From NCBI GenBank assembly GCA_013203015.1, contig JABMPO010000354.1, forward strand, positions 1 to 10,586: a stretch of DNA of 10,586 bases, in the 5' to 3' direction. This DNA is from Fidelibacterota bacterium. GTDB taxonomy: Bacteria > Fidelibacterota > Marinisomatia > Marinisomatales > TCS56. The notes below the pieces were generated by a model. It was not told the origin of the DNA. It made no database searches and was given only the letters and a program-made list of their open reading frames with translations. Below are positions 1-6,980 of the stretch, piece after piece (position 1 is the stretch's first letter; each line of letters begins with the position of its first letter). The translations under genes and the position numbers were made by a program.

Positions 1-2319
1 ATATCAAATCCTGCCGCACCACTAAAAATATCTGCTCAAGAAACTCAGGGCGGTTTTGTGGTTGATTTTGCGAGCACACCTGAAATCGTGCGACATTTTG
101 CAGTATTTAATTATTCCAATGTCAACTCAATAGCAATTATTGAACAAGCCTGGCCGGAGTTTAATGCAATCAGAAATATCAGTGCCGGCTTCGACCATGT
201 GATTATTGGTCCCGCCGCTTATGAGTCGATCGTCGATCCACTGGTTCAGCATCGTGGTAATTCAGTCTTCATAACTCTGGAACAGGTGTATAACGATTTT
301 TCAGGCGGTAACCCCGATCCAATCGCGATCAGAACATTCATGCAGTGGGCATTGGAAAACTGGGTAACCACCCCCACCTGCCTGTTCCTGATTGGTGATG
401 CCGACCATGATTATCGCAATATCACCGGCAAATCAAAGATTAGTGTACCGACTCTGTTTCTGCCAGGCTCGCTGGATCATTATTATCCGGCCGACGATCA
501 ATTGGTAACGATCTACGGCAGCACTCCATCCTTTGCGATACCTTCTATTGCAATCGGTCGTTTCCCGGCTCATAACGGGGGTGACATTGAAGATTATATT
601 GACAAATTGATCGCCTATGAAACTAATCCGGAACCGGGATTATGGCGCCAACGAGTTACCCTAGTTGCCGATGATGGAGCCAGACCGGAGAATGAAATCG
701 GCGAAATTGAGCTGGGAAAATCGCATACCAATAATTCGGAATCCCTTTTACAGTACATTGCCCCCTCGGTTACGGTTCAGAAATTATACATGCTGGAATA
801 CCCTGAGGTCAGCGATGCATCCTCCTATGGGATTGTAAAACCCGCCGCCACACAGGCACTATTGGATCTCATTAATCGCGGGACGGCAATTGTCAGCTAC
901 ATCGGCCATGGCAGCGCTCAATTATGGGCCCAGGAACGACTGCTGGACATGAATCGCGGCGATCTCAATGCCATAAACACCGGTAACCGCTTACCGATTT
1001 GGATCGCGGCCACCTGTTCCTGGGGTCATTTTGATCATATCGATAATGAAGCTTTCTCCGAAGAAATTATTCGGGCACCCGGCAATGGGGCAGCGGCTAT
1101 TATATCTACCTGCCGTCCAATCGGAGTCGGTAGTAATTATGAATATATTAAAAAAATATTTCAGCGCTTATACCCTAATGGACTGGTTACCCGGGAGCCC
1201 ATTGGCGTAATTCTGCAATCGGTTAAAACCGGCGGAATATCGGGGAAATACTTTCACTTGTTCGGCGATCCGGGCATGCCCCTGCCAATCCCGGCTGACA
1301 CAGTTTCGATTACCGATATCGACCCGGACACGTTACGAACGCTGGAAATTGGCAGCTTCAACGGACGACAGGAAATCAGTACTGCTGGCGGCACCGGTTA
1401 TGTCATGATTCAGGATGCCGATCGTCAGGTAACCCGCCAGTATCAGTTAGCCTCACAAACCCAAGAAATTTCTTACACTTTACCGGGCGGTACCCTTTTT
1501 CGCGGACAATTTTCGGTATCCGGGAATGAGTTTGAAGGTCAATTAAGAATTCCCAATGATATTTCCTTTTCGCCGAACCCCGGCAAACTGACGGTCTATT
1601 TCCAATCCGCCGATGACCCGCCGCTGGAAGCCCTTGGTTATCTTGATAATTTGCGATTTGCAGCCGGCAGCAGCCTGACTGACGTGACCGGCCCGCAAAT
1701 CAGTTTTGCCACTCGCACTGGCCGAATACTGCACACTGGCGATAATTTGTCCGGCGATCAGGGATTAATAATCAAAATAGCCGATCCAATCGGAATCAAT
1801 GTGGCGGGCGAAATCGGTCATGGAATCACCCTGTCAAATCTAATTGACGGTTCCCAGCGCGATCTTACAAATGATTTTATTTATGACATCAACAGTATTA
1901 CCCATGGTTCCATCGACTATTCGGATTATCTAAACGGGAACCGGATTGATCTGAAAATTAAAGCCTGGGATAGCGCCAACAATCCCACCGAAACGACCCT
2001 GTCGCTAGCGTTAATTGAATCTCAGCAATTGAAATTGTTTAATACTTATAATTACCCCAATCCCTTTGCCGGCTCCACCCAGTTTACTTTTGAATTGACG
2101 ATCCCGGCCGAAGTTAAGTTAACCATCTACTCGCTGCAGGGCCGCCGGATATTTGCAATCCCAGCAGAGTCATTTCTCGAAGGCTATCACCATTTGGACT
2201 GGAACGGTCGCGATGAGTACGGCAATGAATTGGCGAACGGCGTCTACCTTTATCAAATTGAAGCCCGGAATTCGACCACTAAAGTTTCAACCATAAATAA
2301 AATTGCCAAATACCGATGA
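1..2319 (+). CDS. porU: T9SS sortase PorU-like gingipain-fold peptidase, C25 family (5'-truncated)
   Basis: The frame is open from base 1, so the gene starts upstream and about 772 codons are visible; the GTG at 58 is just an internal valine codon. PorU is the cell-surface signal peptidase/sortase of the type IX secretion system. It cleaves the C-terminal sorting domains of secreted cargo. The C25 caspase-like domain spans roughly codons 110-420. The expected catalytic pair is visible: His at 907-909 in a YIGHGS context and Cys at 1015-1017 in an AATCSWGH context. After it come PorU-like beta domains, including IPNDISF and an INVAGEIGHG stretch that resembles the PorU 'GIN..G.GIGH' block. The C-terminus (about 2040-2316) is a FlgD/T9SS-type Ig-like domain with NYPNPF and the ending GVYLYQIE. 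The family is usually above 1,000 residues, so several hundred N-terminal residues are probably missing. Its stop overlaps the maf start as ATGA. Another C25 peptidase is possible, but the post-catalytic blocks favour PorU. Confidence 0.88.
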   Translation: MSNPAAPLKISAQETQGGFVVDFASTPEIVRHFAVFNYSNVNSIAIIEQAWPEFNAIRNISAGFDHVIIGPAAYESIVDPLVQHRGNSVFITLEQVYNDFSGGNPDPIAIRTFMQWALENWVTTPTCLFLIGDADHDYRNITGKSKISVPTLFLPGSLDHYYPADDQLVTIYGSTPSFAIPSIAIGRFPAHNGGDIEDYIDKLIAYETNPEPGLWRQRVTLVADDGARPENEIGEIELGKSHTNNSESLLQYIAPSVTVQKLYMLEYPEVSDASSYGIVKPAATQALLDLINRGTAIVSYIGHGSAQLWAQERLLDMNRGDLNAINTGNRLPIWIAATCSWGHFDHIDNEAFSEEIIRAPGNGAAAIISTCRPIGVGSNYEYIKKIFQRLYPNGLVTREPIGVILQSVKTGGISGKYFHLFGDPGMPLPIPADTVSITDIDPDTLRTLEIGSFNGRQEISTAGGTGYVMIQDADRQVTRQYQLASQTQEISYTLPGGTLFRGQFSVSGNEFEGQLRIPNDISFSPNPGKLTVYFQSADDPPLEALGYLDNLRFAAGSSLTDVTGPQISFATRTGRILHTGDNLSGDQGLIIKIADPIGINVAGEIGHGITLSNLIDGSQRDLTNDFIYDINSITHGSIDYSDYLNGNRIDLKIKAWDSANNPTETTLSLALIESQQLKLFNTYNYPNPFAGSTQFTFELTIPAEVKLTIYSLQGRRIFAIPAESFLEGYHHLDWNGRDEYGNELANGVYLYQIEARNSTTKVSTINKIAKYR

Positions 2320-2885
2320 AACCGCCTATCATACTTGCTTCCAATTCTCCCCGCCGTAAGAACCTGCTGCGGCAAATCGATATGGAATTTGAGGTTAAAC
2401 CATCCACGGTTAATGAAGATTTTGACATCGATCTCCCGCCGCTGGAATTTACCCGACACTATGCCCGATTAAAAGCCGCTGAACTGGCAGACCGCTATCC
2501 CGACCATTTAATAATCGGTGCCGATACGATCGTGGTGCTGGCTGGTAATATCCTTGGGAAACCATTCGACGCTGAAGACAGCTTCCGCATGCTTTCCAGC
2601 CTGTCCGGGCAGACCCACACGGTGATTACCGGTGTCTCATTACAATGGCAGACAGCCGGGATTGAGGATACTTTTCACGAATCTACCAGGGTCACTTTCA
2701 AATCGTTGACCGAACAGGATATCAAATATTACATTGAAAATTACCGGCCATTTGACAAGGCCGGCAGCTACGGAATCCAGGACTGGTTTGCCACCTGCGT
2801 CGCCGGGATTGAAGGTTGCTTTTATAATGTGATGGGGTTCCCGCTGGCTACTTTTTATGACCATTATCGCCGACTGGTTAGGTAG
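2316..2885 (+). CDS. maf: Maf-family nucleoside triphosphate pyrophosphatase
   Basis: This 189-residue protein has the normal length of the Maf/HAM1-fold family. The family hydrolyses dTTP, UTP or modified NTPs to monophosphates and is historically linked to septum formation. The N-terminal ASNSPRRKNLL (residues 8-18) is the signature phosphate-binding motif. GADT at 68-71 carries the likely catalytic Asp70, followed by GKP at 81-83. The KAGSYGIQ block near residue 150 resembles the YhdE (dTTP/UTP) branch rather than YceF. The ATG overlaps the porU stop (ATGA) and has no clear Shine-Dalgarno sequence, so coupled translation is likely. The protein is expected to be cytoplasmic. A terminator-like hairpin follows 12 bases after the stop codon. 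Confidence 0.95.
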   Translation: MKPPIILASNSPRRKNLLRQIDMEFEVKPSTVNEDFDIDLPPLEFTRHYARLKAAELADRYPDHLIIGADTIVVLAGNILGKPFDAEDSFRMLSSLSGQTHTVITGVSLQWQTAGIEDTFHESTRVTFKSLTEQDIKYYIENYRPFDKAGSYGIQDWFATCVAGIEGCFYNVMGFPLATFYDHYRRLVR

Positions 2886-2896
2886 TTTACAATTGT

Positions 2897-2929
2897 ATTG
2901 ATTGCCACTGCCTCGGGCAATTAATTTTT
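2897..2929 (+). terminator. Intrinsic terminator-like hairpin between maf and rodZ
   Basis: A 10-bp stem is formed by ATTGATTGCC (2897-2906) and GGCAATTAAT (2916-2925), with one G-U pair and a 9-base loop. The run TTTTT lies at 2925-2929. It would end porU-maf transcription on the + strand. The stem is fairly AT-rich, so it may be a weak or partial terminator that lets some reads through into rodZ. Confidence 0.5.
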
Positions 2930-2950
2930 GTCCACAAACCTGGGATAAAA

Positions 2951-3772
2951 ATGGACTCTTTTTACGACGATCTGAAAAAATTACGCGAAGAAAACAATAT
3001 CGATCTGGCCGAAATACACAATCGCACCAAGATTGATATCAAATACCTGGAAGCAATTGAAGAAGGCAATCTTGAAATCCTTCCCCGCACTTATATGCGA
3101 TTGTTCCTGCGGGCCTATGTTACCGAAATCGGGGGCGAAACTAAAGACGCTCTGAATCAGCTTGACCATCATCTGAGTCTGATCGAAGGAATTGAAATTC
3201 CCGAAGCCGAAGTACCACCGGAAGAACCGGACTACACCGGTGGAAGTCCCGTTCTACCAGTATCAGCCAAACCACCCAAAAAGATGATGTCCGATTACTT
3301 AAAAGGGGGAATACTGATTGTTATTGTCCTCTTTGCTATATTTATTATCAAGCAAATCAGTTCCGATCAAAGTGTGGCCGTGGGTGGTCCCGCCACATTA
3401 CGGGTCGATGAATCGATTGATCGCATAACCAGCGAGGATTTGATCTTCAACTATACCAAAGCAGTCGAATGGAACGAAACCTTCGCAGCCGAACCACCCT
3501 ACGTTTTACAAATTAACAGCGCCAATAATATCTGGTACCAGATGATAGTGGATAATGCCGACACCCTGTCCGGTGTTCTAAGCCGCGACCGGGATCTGAC
3601 CTGGGAGTTTACCAACCGTTTCGATTTACGAACCAACAGCGCCCAGGGCGTGACGGTCCAGATCAACGGCGTCGCCGTCCAAAACCTGGGAACCCACCCC
3701 CACCCGGTGGAATTGATCTTCGAAACCGACCCCAACCGGGTCAATATAATTCATTATTCGCCGAATCAGTAA
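2951..3772 (+). CDS. rodZ: RodZ-like cell-shape protein (HTH, one membrane segment, DUF4115)
   Basis: This 273-residue protein has the RodZ layout. A cytoplasmic HTH_25/Xre-like domain spans about residues 1-65, with the family pattern TKI...YLEAIEEGN...LP. A Pro/Glu-rich linker is followed by a single membrane segment at about 118-136 (ILIVIVLFAIFIIK core). A periplasmic DUF4115-like beta domain spans about 180-270, with WYQMIVDN and INGVAVQNLG. RodZ is a bitopic protein that links MreB to the elongation machinery through its HTH. The ATG at 2951 sits after an imperfect ribosome site (TGGGATAAAA) and downstream of the hairpin at 2897-2929, so rodZ may have its own promoter. A helix-turn-helix transcription factor is the alternative reading, but the membrane segment and DUF4115 argue for RodZ. 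Confidence 0.88.
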   Translation: MDSFYDDLKKLREENNIDLAEIHNRTKIDIKYLEAIEEGNLEILPRTYMRLFLRAYVTEIGGETKDALNQLDHHLSLIEGIEIPEAEVPPEEPDYTGGSPVLPVSAKPPKKMMSDYLKGGILIVIVLFAIFIIKQISSDQSVAVGGPATLRVDESIDRITSEDLIFNYTKAVEWNETFAAEPPYVLQINSANNIWYQMIVDNADTLSGVLSRDRDLTWEFTNRFDLRTNSAQGVTVQINGVAVQNLGTHPHPVELIFETDPNRVNIIHYSPNQ

Positions 3773-3914
3773 TTGGCAATAATTTAGCCGCAGTTAGAAT
3801 TGGTGGTGATTGGGTACCGGATAAAGTGATACCAATAATTAAGTGTGAAGATAGATCAGTGGTAAAATTGTATATTTATTAGGGAAAGTTATTAAAAACA
3901 AAGTCTATTAATAA
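3773..3914. other. Intergenic junction between rodZ and the AT-rich three-gene island
   Basis: These 142 bases lie between two convergent genes. Only a weak inverted repeat is visible: ATTGGGTA (3809-3816) with TACCAAT (3830-3836), which has a bulge and no following T-run. Composition shifts to A/T from about 3840 onward. I see no tRNA, attachment site or IS end. The left edge of the acquired block is probably somewhere in this stretch. Confidence 0.4.
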
Positions 3915-4631
3915 CTATAATAGGAATAACTCACTTATTCCTATTATGCTGCGAGCTCTATGTGAAAAGTTCACATTATCATCAACGTCATAATGTTTTC
4001 CATTATACTCAACAATCTCTTCAACAGTTGGACTAATAAATAATATGGTTTCAGCTGGTAGACAAAGGCCAAGTGGATATGAATATCCTTCCCCAACCAT
4101 TTGATTTCCTACAACATCAATAAGGTCTTCAGAGTCTTTGTTAAACCATCCATCTGCAAAAAGAAATATAAGTAATTTACTATTTCTTGATATAACCTGA
4201 TGTAATGCACAAATACAATCTACAACTGTCTGGAGTGTAGCAACTTTATAGTTATCAATTCGATCATGTTTCAATTGATTATATTTAATCCACCATGATG
4301 GAGGTTTTTCAATCCAATTTTCAAATGGTATAATGAATTGTATTGGTGAGACTAAAAAAATCGTAATTGAATTATTGAGATTAAATTTCTTATTAATTGG
4401 ATTGCTGTACTGCAGAAAATTATTGTATTTGTGTTCCCCTTTTCCTGCTAGATAATCTGCAAATATTGATTCAATTAAACCACAAGAATCCAATATTAAA
4501 GGTATAAATTTTGATGAATATGTATTCTTATTTTCTTCATAGTAAGGAATATATTTCAGACAATCATTAAGTGATTGCTCTAGCAACCTATAATTATCAA
4601 TTATAGTTGCATATTTATTAATATCATCCAT
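3915..4631 (-). CDS. Unrecognised 238-aa protein, third gene of the TcmP/three-Cys island
   Basis: I cannot assign a family to this protein. It is 238 residues, with no signal peptide and no convincing membrane helix. The first 65 residues look helical, with the pattern LILDSCGLIESIFADYLAG. The most conserved-looking piece is PSWWIKYNQLKHDR at 111-124, followed by a helix ATLQTVVDCICALHQV. From memory, this W-x-x-Y-N-x-x-K-H-D-R plus 'ATL...' pattern recurs in hypothetical, helix-rich, possibly HEPN-like proteins. The classical HEPN R-x4-6-H catalytic motif is not evident, so that label is only an inference. The start ATG lies 7 bases after the stop of the three-Cys gene, with no good Shine-Dalgarno sequence, so coupling is likely. 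The gene is very AT-rich: one 60-base line at 4501-4560 has 13 G/C. The stop codon lies in a perfect inverted repeat. Confidence 0.75.
   Translation of the reverse strand: MDDINKYATIIDNYRLLEQSLNDCLKYIPYYEENKNTYSSKFIPLILDSCGLIESIFADYLAGKGEHKYNNFLQYSNPINKKFNLNNSITIFLVSPIQFIIPFENWIEKPPSWWIKYNQLKHDRIDNYKVATLQTVVDCICALHQVISRNSKLLIFLFADGWFNKDSEDLIDVVGNQMVGEGYSYPLGLCLPAETILFISPTVEEIVEYNGKHYDVDDNVNFSHRARSIIGISELFLL
3917..3947. terminator. Perfect 13-bp inverted repeat over the last stop codon of the island
   Basis: The arms are ATAATAGGAATAA (3917-3929) and TTATTCCTATTAT (3935-3947), with a 5-base loop. The arms match perfectly and overlap the final codons and TAG of the 238-aa gene. It could end or protect the 3' end of the - strand transcript. 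However, neither flank has a strong T-run and the stem is mostly A/T. It may instead be a protein-binding or boundary site. Confidence 0.45.
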
Positions 4632-4638
4632 ATAGTAA

Positions 4639-5367
4639 TTAAAGTCGCATTAATTGATCATAACTTGGTAATTCATCCCAAGTCCTATTATCCAGTAATC
4701 TCCCGTTTTTCTTTTTCTGTACTCCACCCCATTGCTTAAAGAAAAAGGGTGTTCCATATTCCAGACATTGGTCACGAATATCAGACACCCATTCCTGATT
4801 CATAGGACGTGATTTTGGTCCGGATTCGCCACCAACAATTACCCAGTCGATTCCTCTTAAGTTCATTTTGGAAATTGGACCTATTAACGGTTCACATGAT
4901 AAGAAAGTGATGTAGGCTGGAATATTTCTCAAATGATCAATACGAAATTTATAATCTTCATTTTCGACACTAACACCCATCCAAATGTTTTTTGGCCAAG
5001 GGAGATCTGGTGCTAATTCCAATAAACGTTCGGATCTCTTTGTCAATACTTGAAAAACATGCCAATGTGCATCCTGCATTGACTCAAACACTTTGAGAAT
5101 GAAATCATACGGAACATCCTTATGAAACAGATCCGACATTGAATTCACAAAAATGGTCTGTGGTTTCTTCCAGGTTTTCGGAGTATCAACAACGTGGTTA
5201 TGTGTGGTCAGTTTAAAACCATTACGGTAGTTCAATTGTCCCATCGCTGTCAGTCGTTTGGTCATCCGCTCGGCATAACAATTTTTGCATCCAGGGCTAA
5301 TTTTTGTACAACCCGTCACCGGGTTCCAAGTTGATTCTGTCCATTCGATTGATGATTTCTGTGCCAT
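4639..5367 (-). CDS. Three-Cys-motif protein, DUF5131 / phage Gp37-Gp68 family
   Basis: This 242-residue protein starts at the ATG at 5367, giving MAQKSSIEWT, the typical family N-terminus. A TTG 18 bases upstream is open too but overlaps the previous gene and is less likely. The three-cysteine motif is C20-x6-C27-x2-C30 in a TGCTKISPGCKNCYAE context. Further family blocks are NSMSDLFHKDVP (75-86), FQVLTKR (105-111), NIWMGVSVEN (127-136), FLSCEPLIGPI (155-165), WVIVGGESGP (175-184) and FFFKQWGG (208-215). The C-terminus GRLLDNRTWDELP is also typical, so the protein appears complete. Families of this type occur in phages and beside TcmP. The Cys cluster and probable TIM-barrel-like pattern suggest an Fe-S, radical-SAM-like enzyme, but this is inference and the substrate is unknown. 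The ribosome site AGGA overlaps the tcmP stop codon, with 7 bases between the stop and the ATG. Confidence 0.9.
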   Translation of the reverse strand: MAQKSSIEWTESTWNPVTGCTKISPGCKNCYAERMTKRLTAMGQLNYRNGFKLTTHNHVVDTPKTWKKPQTIFVNSMSDLFHKDVPYDFILKVFESMQDAHWHVFQVLTKRSERLLELAPDLPWPKNIWMGVSVENEDYKFRIDHLRNIPAYITFLSCEPLIGPISKMNLRGIDWVIVGGESGPKSRPMNQEWVSDIRDQCLEYGTPFFFKQWGGVQKKKNGRLLDNRTWDELPSYDQLMRL

Positions 5368-5374
5368 AATATTC

Positions 5375-6253
5375 CTATTGATCAAATATTTTTATTTGTG
5401 GATCACATCCAGTGATTGAATCGCACCAAAACTTTTTACCGAGTTCATTCTTAGAAAAGAAAGTAAGATGATACAATATTCTTTGCGTGCCTGTTTCATT
5501 GACTGGTACTATCTCTGAAGCTTTAGTAGGTAAAAATCCAAACGATTCAAATTTCTCACAAAATTTTTCCACAACGAAAGACCAGAAAGGCTTACCCAAT
5601 TTTTCCGTTAATTCCCAATCTTCCCTCCAATTTGGCATTCCTAGGAATTCATCCATAGTTTTGTTCTCATGATTTAAATATGGTCCGAGATTTCTACCAG
5701 CATCCATTCGCGAAGGAATTAGAACGAGAAAATCCACATAAATCGCTTTCGAAATTTCTTCCAACGTACTCATCTTAAGATTGCTGATTTTGAATGGATC
5801 AACCAAACAAAATGTAAGTACTGTATTTCCTTTAGATGGTGTAGGAACTAGCGCAAGAATGTCAGTAACAGAACTATTCACATCACACTCTAAACAGGAA
5901 TGATCATATCCATTAAATTCCCTGCTGATTCGGGCTCTAAGAGCTTGAATATTTTCTGGTATAATATCTGCAAAGATATATTTATCAAATTTATCAGGAA
6001 CTCTCATTGTTATAATTGGTGATGATTCAATTATTTCATCAGTGTTTTTAATTCTTGAATAACCAGCTCCTGAAAAAAGATCGATATAAATTCTATTATT
6101 CCATTTATTCTTCATACTAGTCGCAAACATGTGCGCATAATGGCTAATTAAATTATATTTGATTTGGGACCAAGCCCCAACTTCTGGTATTACTAATCCG
6201 TCATTACCGACTCGCTTACTATATGACGGTATGCTGGAACCATTAAAAATCAT
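5375..6253 (-). CDS. tcmP: Three-Cys-motif partner protein TcmP (methyltransferase-like fold)
   Basis: This 292-residue protein matches the TcmP family, named for its regular pairing with the three-Cys-motif protein, which here follows directly. The N-terminal VGAWSQIKYNLISHYA (25-40) is the family's lead block. YIDLFSGAG at 56-64 is a Rossmann-fold motif I, as in SAM-dependent methyltransferases. FADI at 94-97 may be the acidic motif II and LVDPF at 150-154 a motif IV-like site. The C-terminal YHLTFFSKN is also typical. An SAM-binding nucleic-acid-acting enzyme is plausible, but no activity can be read from sequence alone. The start ATG at 6253 is supported by a good ribosome site GAGGG at 6261-6265, 7 bases upstream. 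It is the first gene of the island operon. Its base composition is AT-rich compared with the porU and rsmH regions (22 of 60 G/C in the line at 5401, against 36 of 60 at 901). Confidence 0.88.
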   Translation of the reverse strand: MIFNGSSIPSYSKRVGNDGLVIPEVGAWSQIKYNLISHYAHMFATSMKNKWNNRIYIDLFSGAGYSRIKNTDEIIESSPIITMRVPDKFDKYIFADIIPENIQALRARISREFNGYDHSCLECDVNSSVTDILALVPTPSKGNTVLTFCLVDPFKISNLKMSTLEEISKAIYVDFLVLIPSRMDAGRNLGPYLNHENKTMDEFLGMPNWREDWELTEKLGKPFWSFVVEKFCEKFESFGFLPTKASEIVPVNETGTQRILYHLTFFSKNELGKKFWCDSITGCDPQIKIFDQ

Positions 6254-6464
6254 TTTAATTCCCTCTATGTTCGATCAAATGTTAATTGCAAAAATAACAT
6301 CAACATTGATATACCCAATTATCTCTGATGGCAATTTAATACAATTTCTTCATTCTGTACGGAAATATCCGTATGGATTTGAATTCCTTTTATATGTCAC
6401 GTTTTGAGGTGAATAAATACAAAAAACTGAGTGATAATTTTCCAATGCGAGTAACCGCCCCCAC
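6254..6464. promoter_or_regulatory. AT-rich leader of the tcmP operon
   Basis: This 211-base stretch upstream of tcmP should hold the operon promoter on the - strand. A small palindrome TACGGA (6358-6363)-AATA-TCCGTA (6368-6373) lies about 105-120 bases upstream of the start and could be an operator. Reading the - strand, TTGCCA (6329-6334) is followed by TATATC (6308-6313), but the 15-base spacing is short, so no promoter is firmly called. No gene, RNA or mobile-element end is evident here. Confidence 0.35.
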
Positions 6465-6848
6465 CTACCCTTTCCTAACCCGCTTTCGATATACAATTCC
6501 TAATACAATTGCTACAAGGGCAAGTATGCCACTGTAAATAGTTAATAGCAAATCGTGTTGGACCAGCGGTACGACTATTAACGAAACAACAACACCAATC
6601 CCCAACAATCCCCCACCGCTCAGGAAAAAGATTGATTTTCCCCGGTCAGTTTGAAAATAACGTACCGATATAAAAGTCGCAAATACCACACCGGTAAAAA
6701 TCATGACGTTACTGATCAACATTACTTCGGGATCAAAATATTTTTGGACACTATTGATGATAATTATTATAAATATGAACAATCCAAAACTAAACAGCCA
6801 GCGATAAGGTTGTCGTAAACTCTGAACCCAGTTTTGTAGTTTATTCAT
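6465..6848 (-). CDS. Small four-helix membrane protein of unknown function
   Basis: This 127-residue protein has four probable membrane segments at about 16-33, 41-62, 73-95 and 100-120. The last is followed by a basic tail (YRKRVRKG), which suggests a cytoplasmic C-terminus. No enzymatic motif is seen and I do not recognise a family. The start is well supported by a strong ribosome site AAGGAGG (6853-6859 on the + strand as CCTCCTT), 4 bases from the ATG. The gene is divergent from mraZ and shares its intergenic region. Its composition is intermediate, so it could be native or the right margin of the island. Confidence 0.75.
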   Translation of the reverse strand: MNKLQNWVQSLRQPYRWLFSFGLFIFIIIIINSVQKYFDPEVMLISNVMIFTGVVFATFISVRYFQTDRGKSIFFLSGGGLLGIGVVVSLIVVPLVQHDLLLTIYSGILALVAIVLGIVYRKRVRKG

Positions 6849-6940
6849 AAATCCTCCTTATAAATAAACAGTTAATAAATCAGACCTCCCTTGAATTTAA
6901 TAAAACTCTGCTAATATTTTCGGAATATTTCTTGACTAAA

Positions 6941-6980
6941 AGGGGTAAGTAAAATTAGTTTGTGGGTAGTTGTGGGTAGT
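6941..6980 (+). promoter_or_regulatory. MraZ operator: 10-bp-phased GTGGG repeats upstream of mraZ
   Basis: A perfect tandem repeat TGTGGGTAGT occupies 6961-6970 and 6971-6980. A degenerate copy, AGGGGTAAGT, lies at 6941-6950 in the same 10-bp phase. MraZ is known to bind tandem TGGGN boxes spaced by 5 bases upstream of its own operon, and this matches that geometry. Nearby promoter-like elements are TTGACT (6932-6937) and TAAAAT (6950-6955), but their 12-base spacing is too short for a standard pair. The repeats end 22 bases before the mraZ start, so repression at or just after the transcription start is likely. Confidence 0.75.

Noticed and set aside
5368..5385. TTG start giving six extra residues to the DUF5131 protein
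   Set aside because: It overlaps the tcmP coding end. The ATG at 5367 has a ribosome site and gives the typical family N-terminus.
6159..6407. 82-codon open frame on the + strand across the tcmP start
   Set aside because: It lies largely antisense to the tcmP 5' end and leader, with no recognisable protein motif or ribosome site.
6421..6426. T-run on the - strand downstream of the membrane protein gene as a terminator
   Set aside because: Six T residues are present, but I found no stable stem before them.
3773..6464. Transposon or integrative element ends around the island
   Set aside because: No transposase, integrase, tRNA fragment or convincing flanking repeats could be found by eye.
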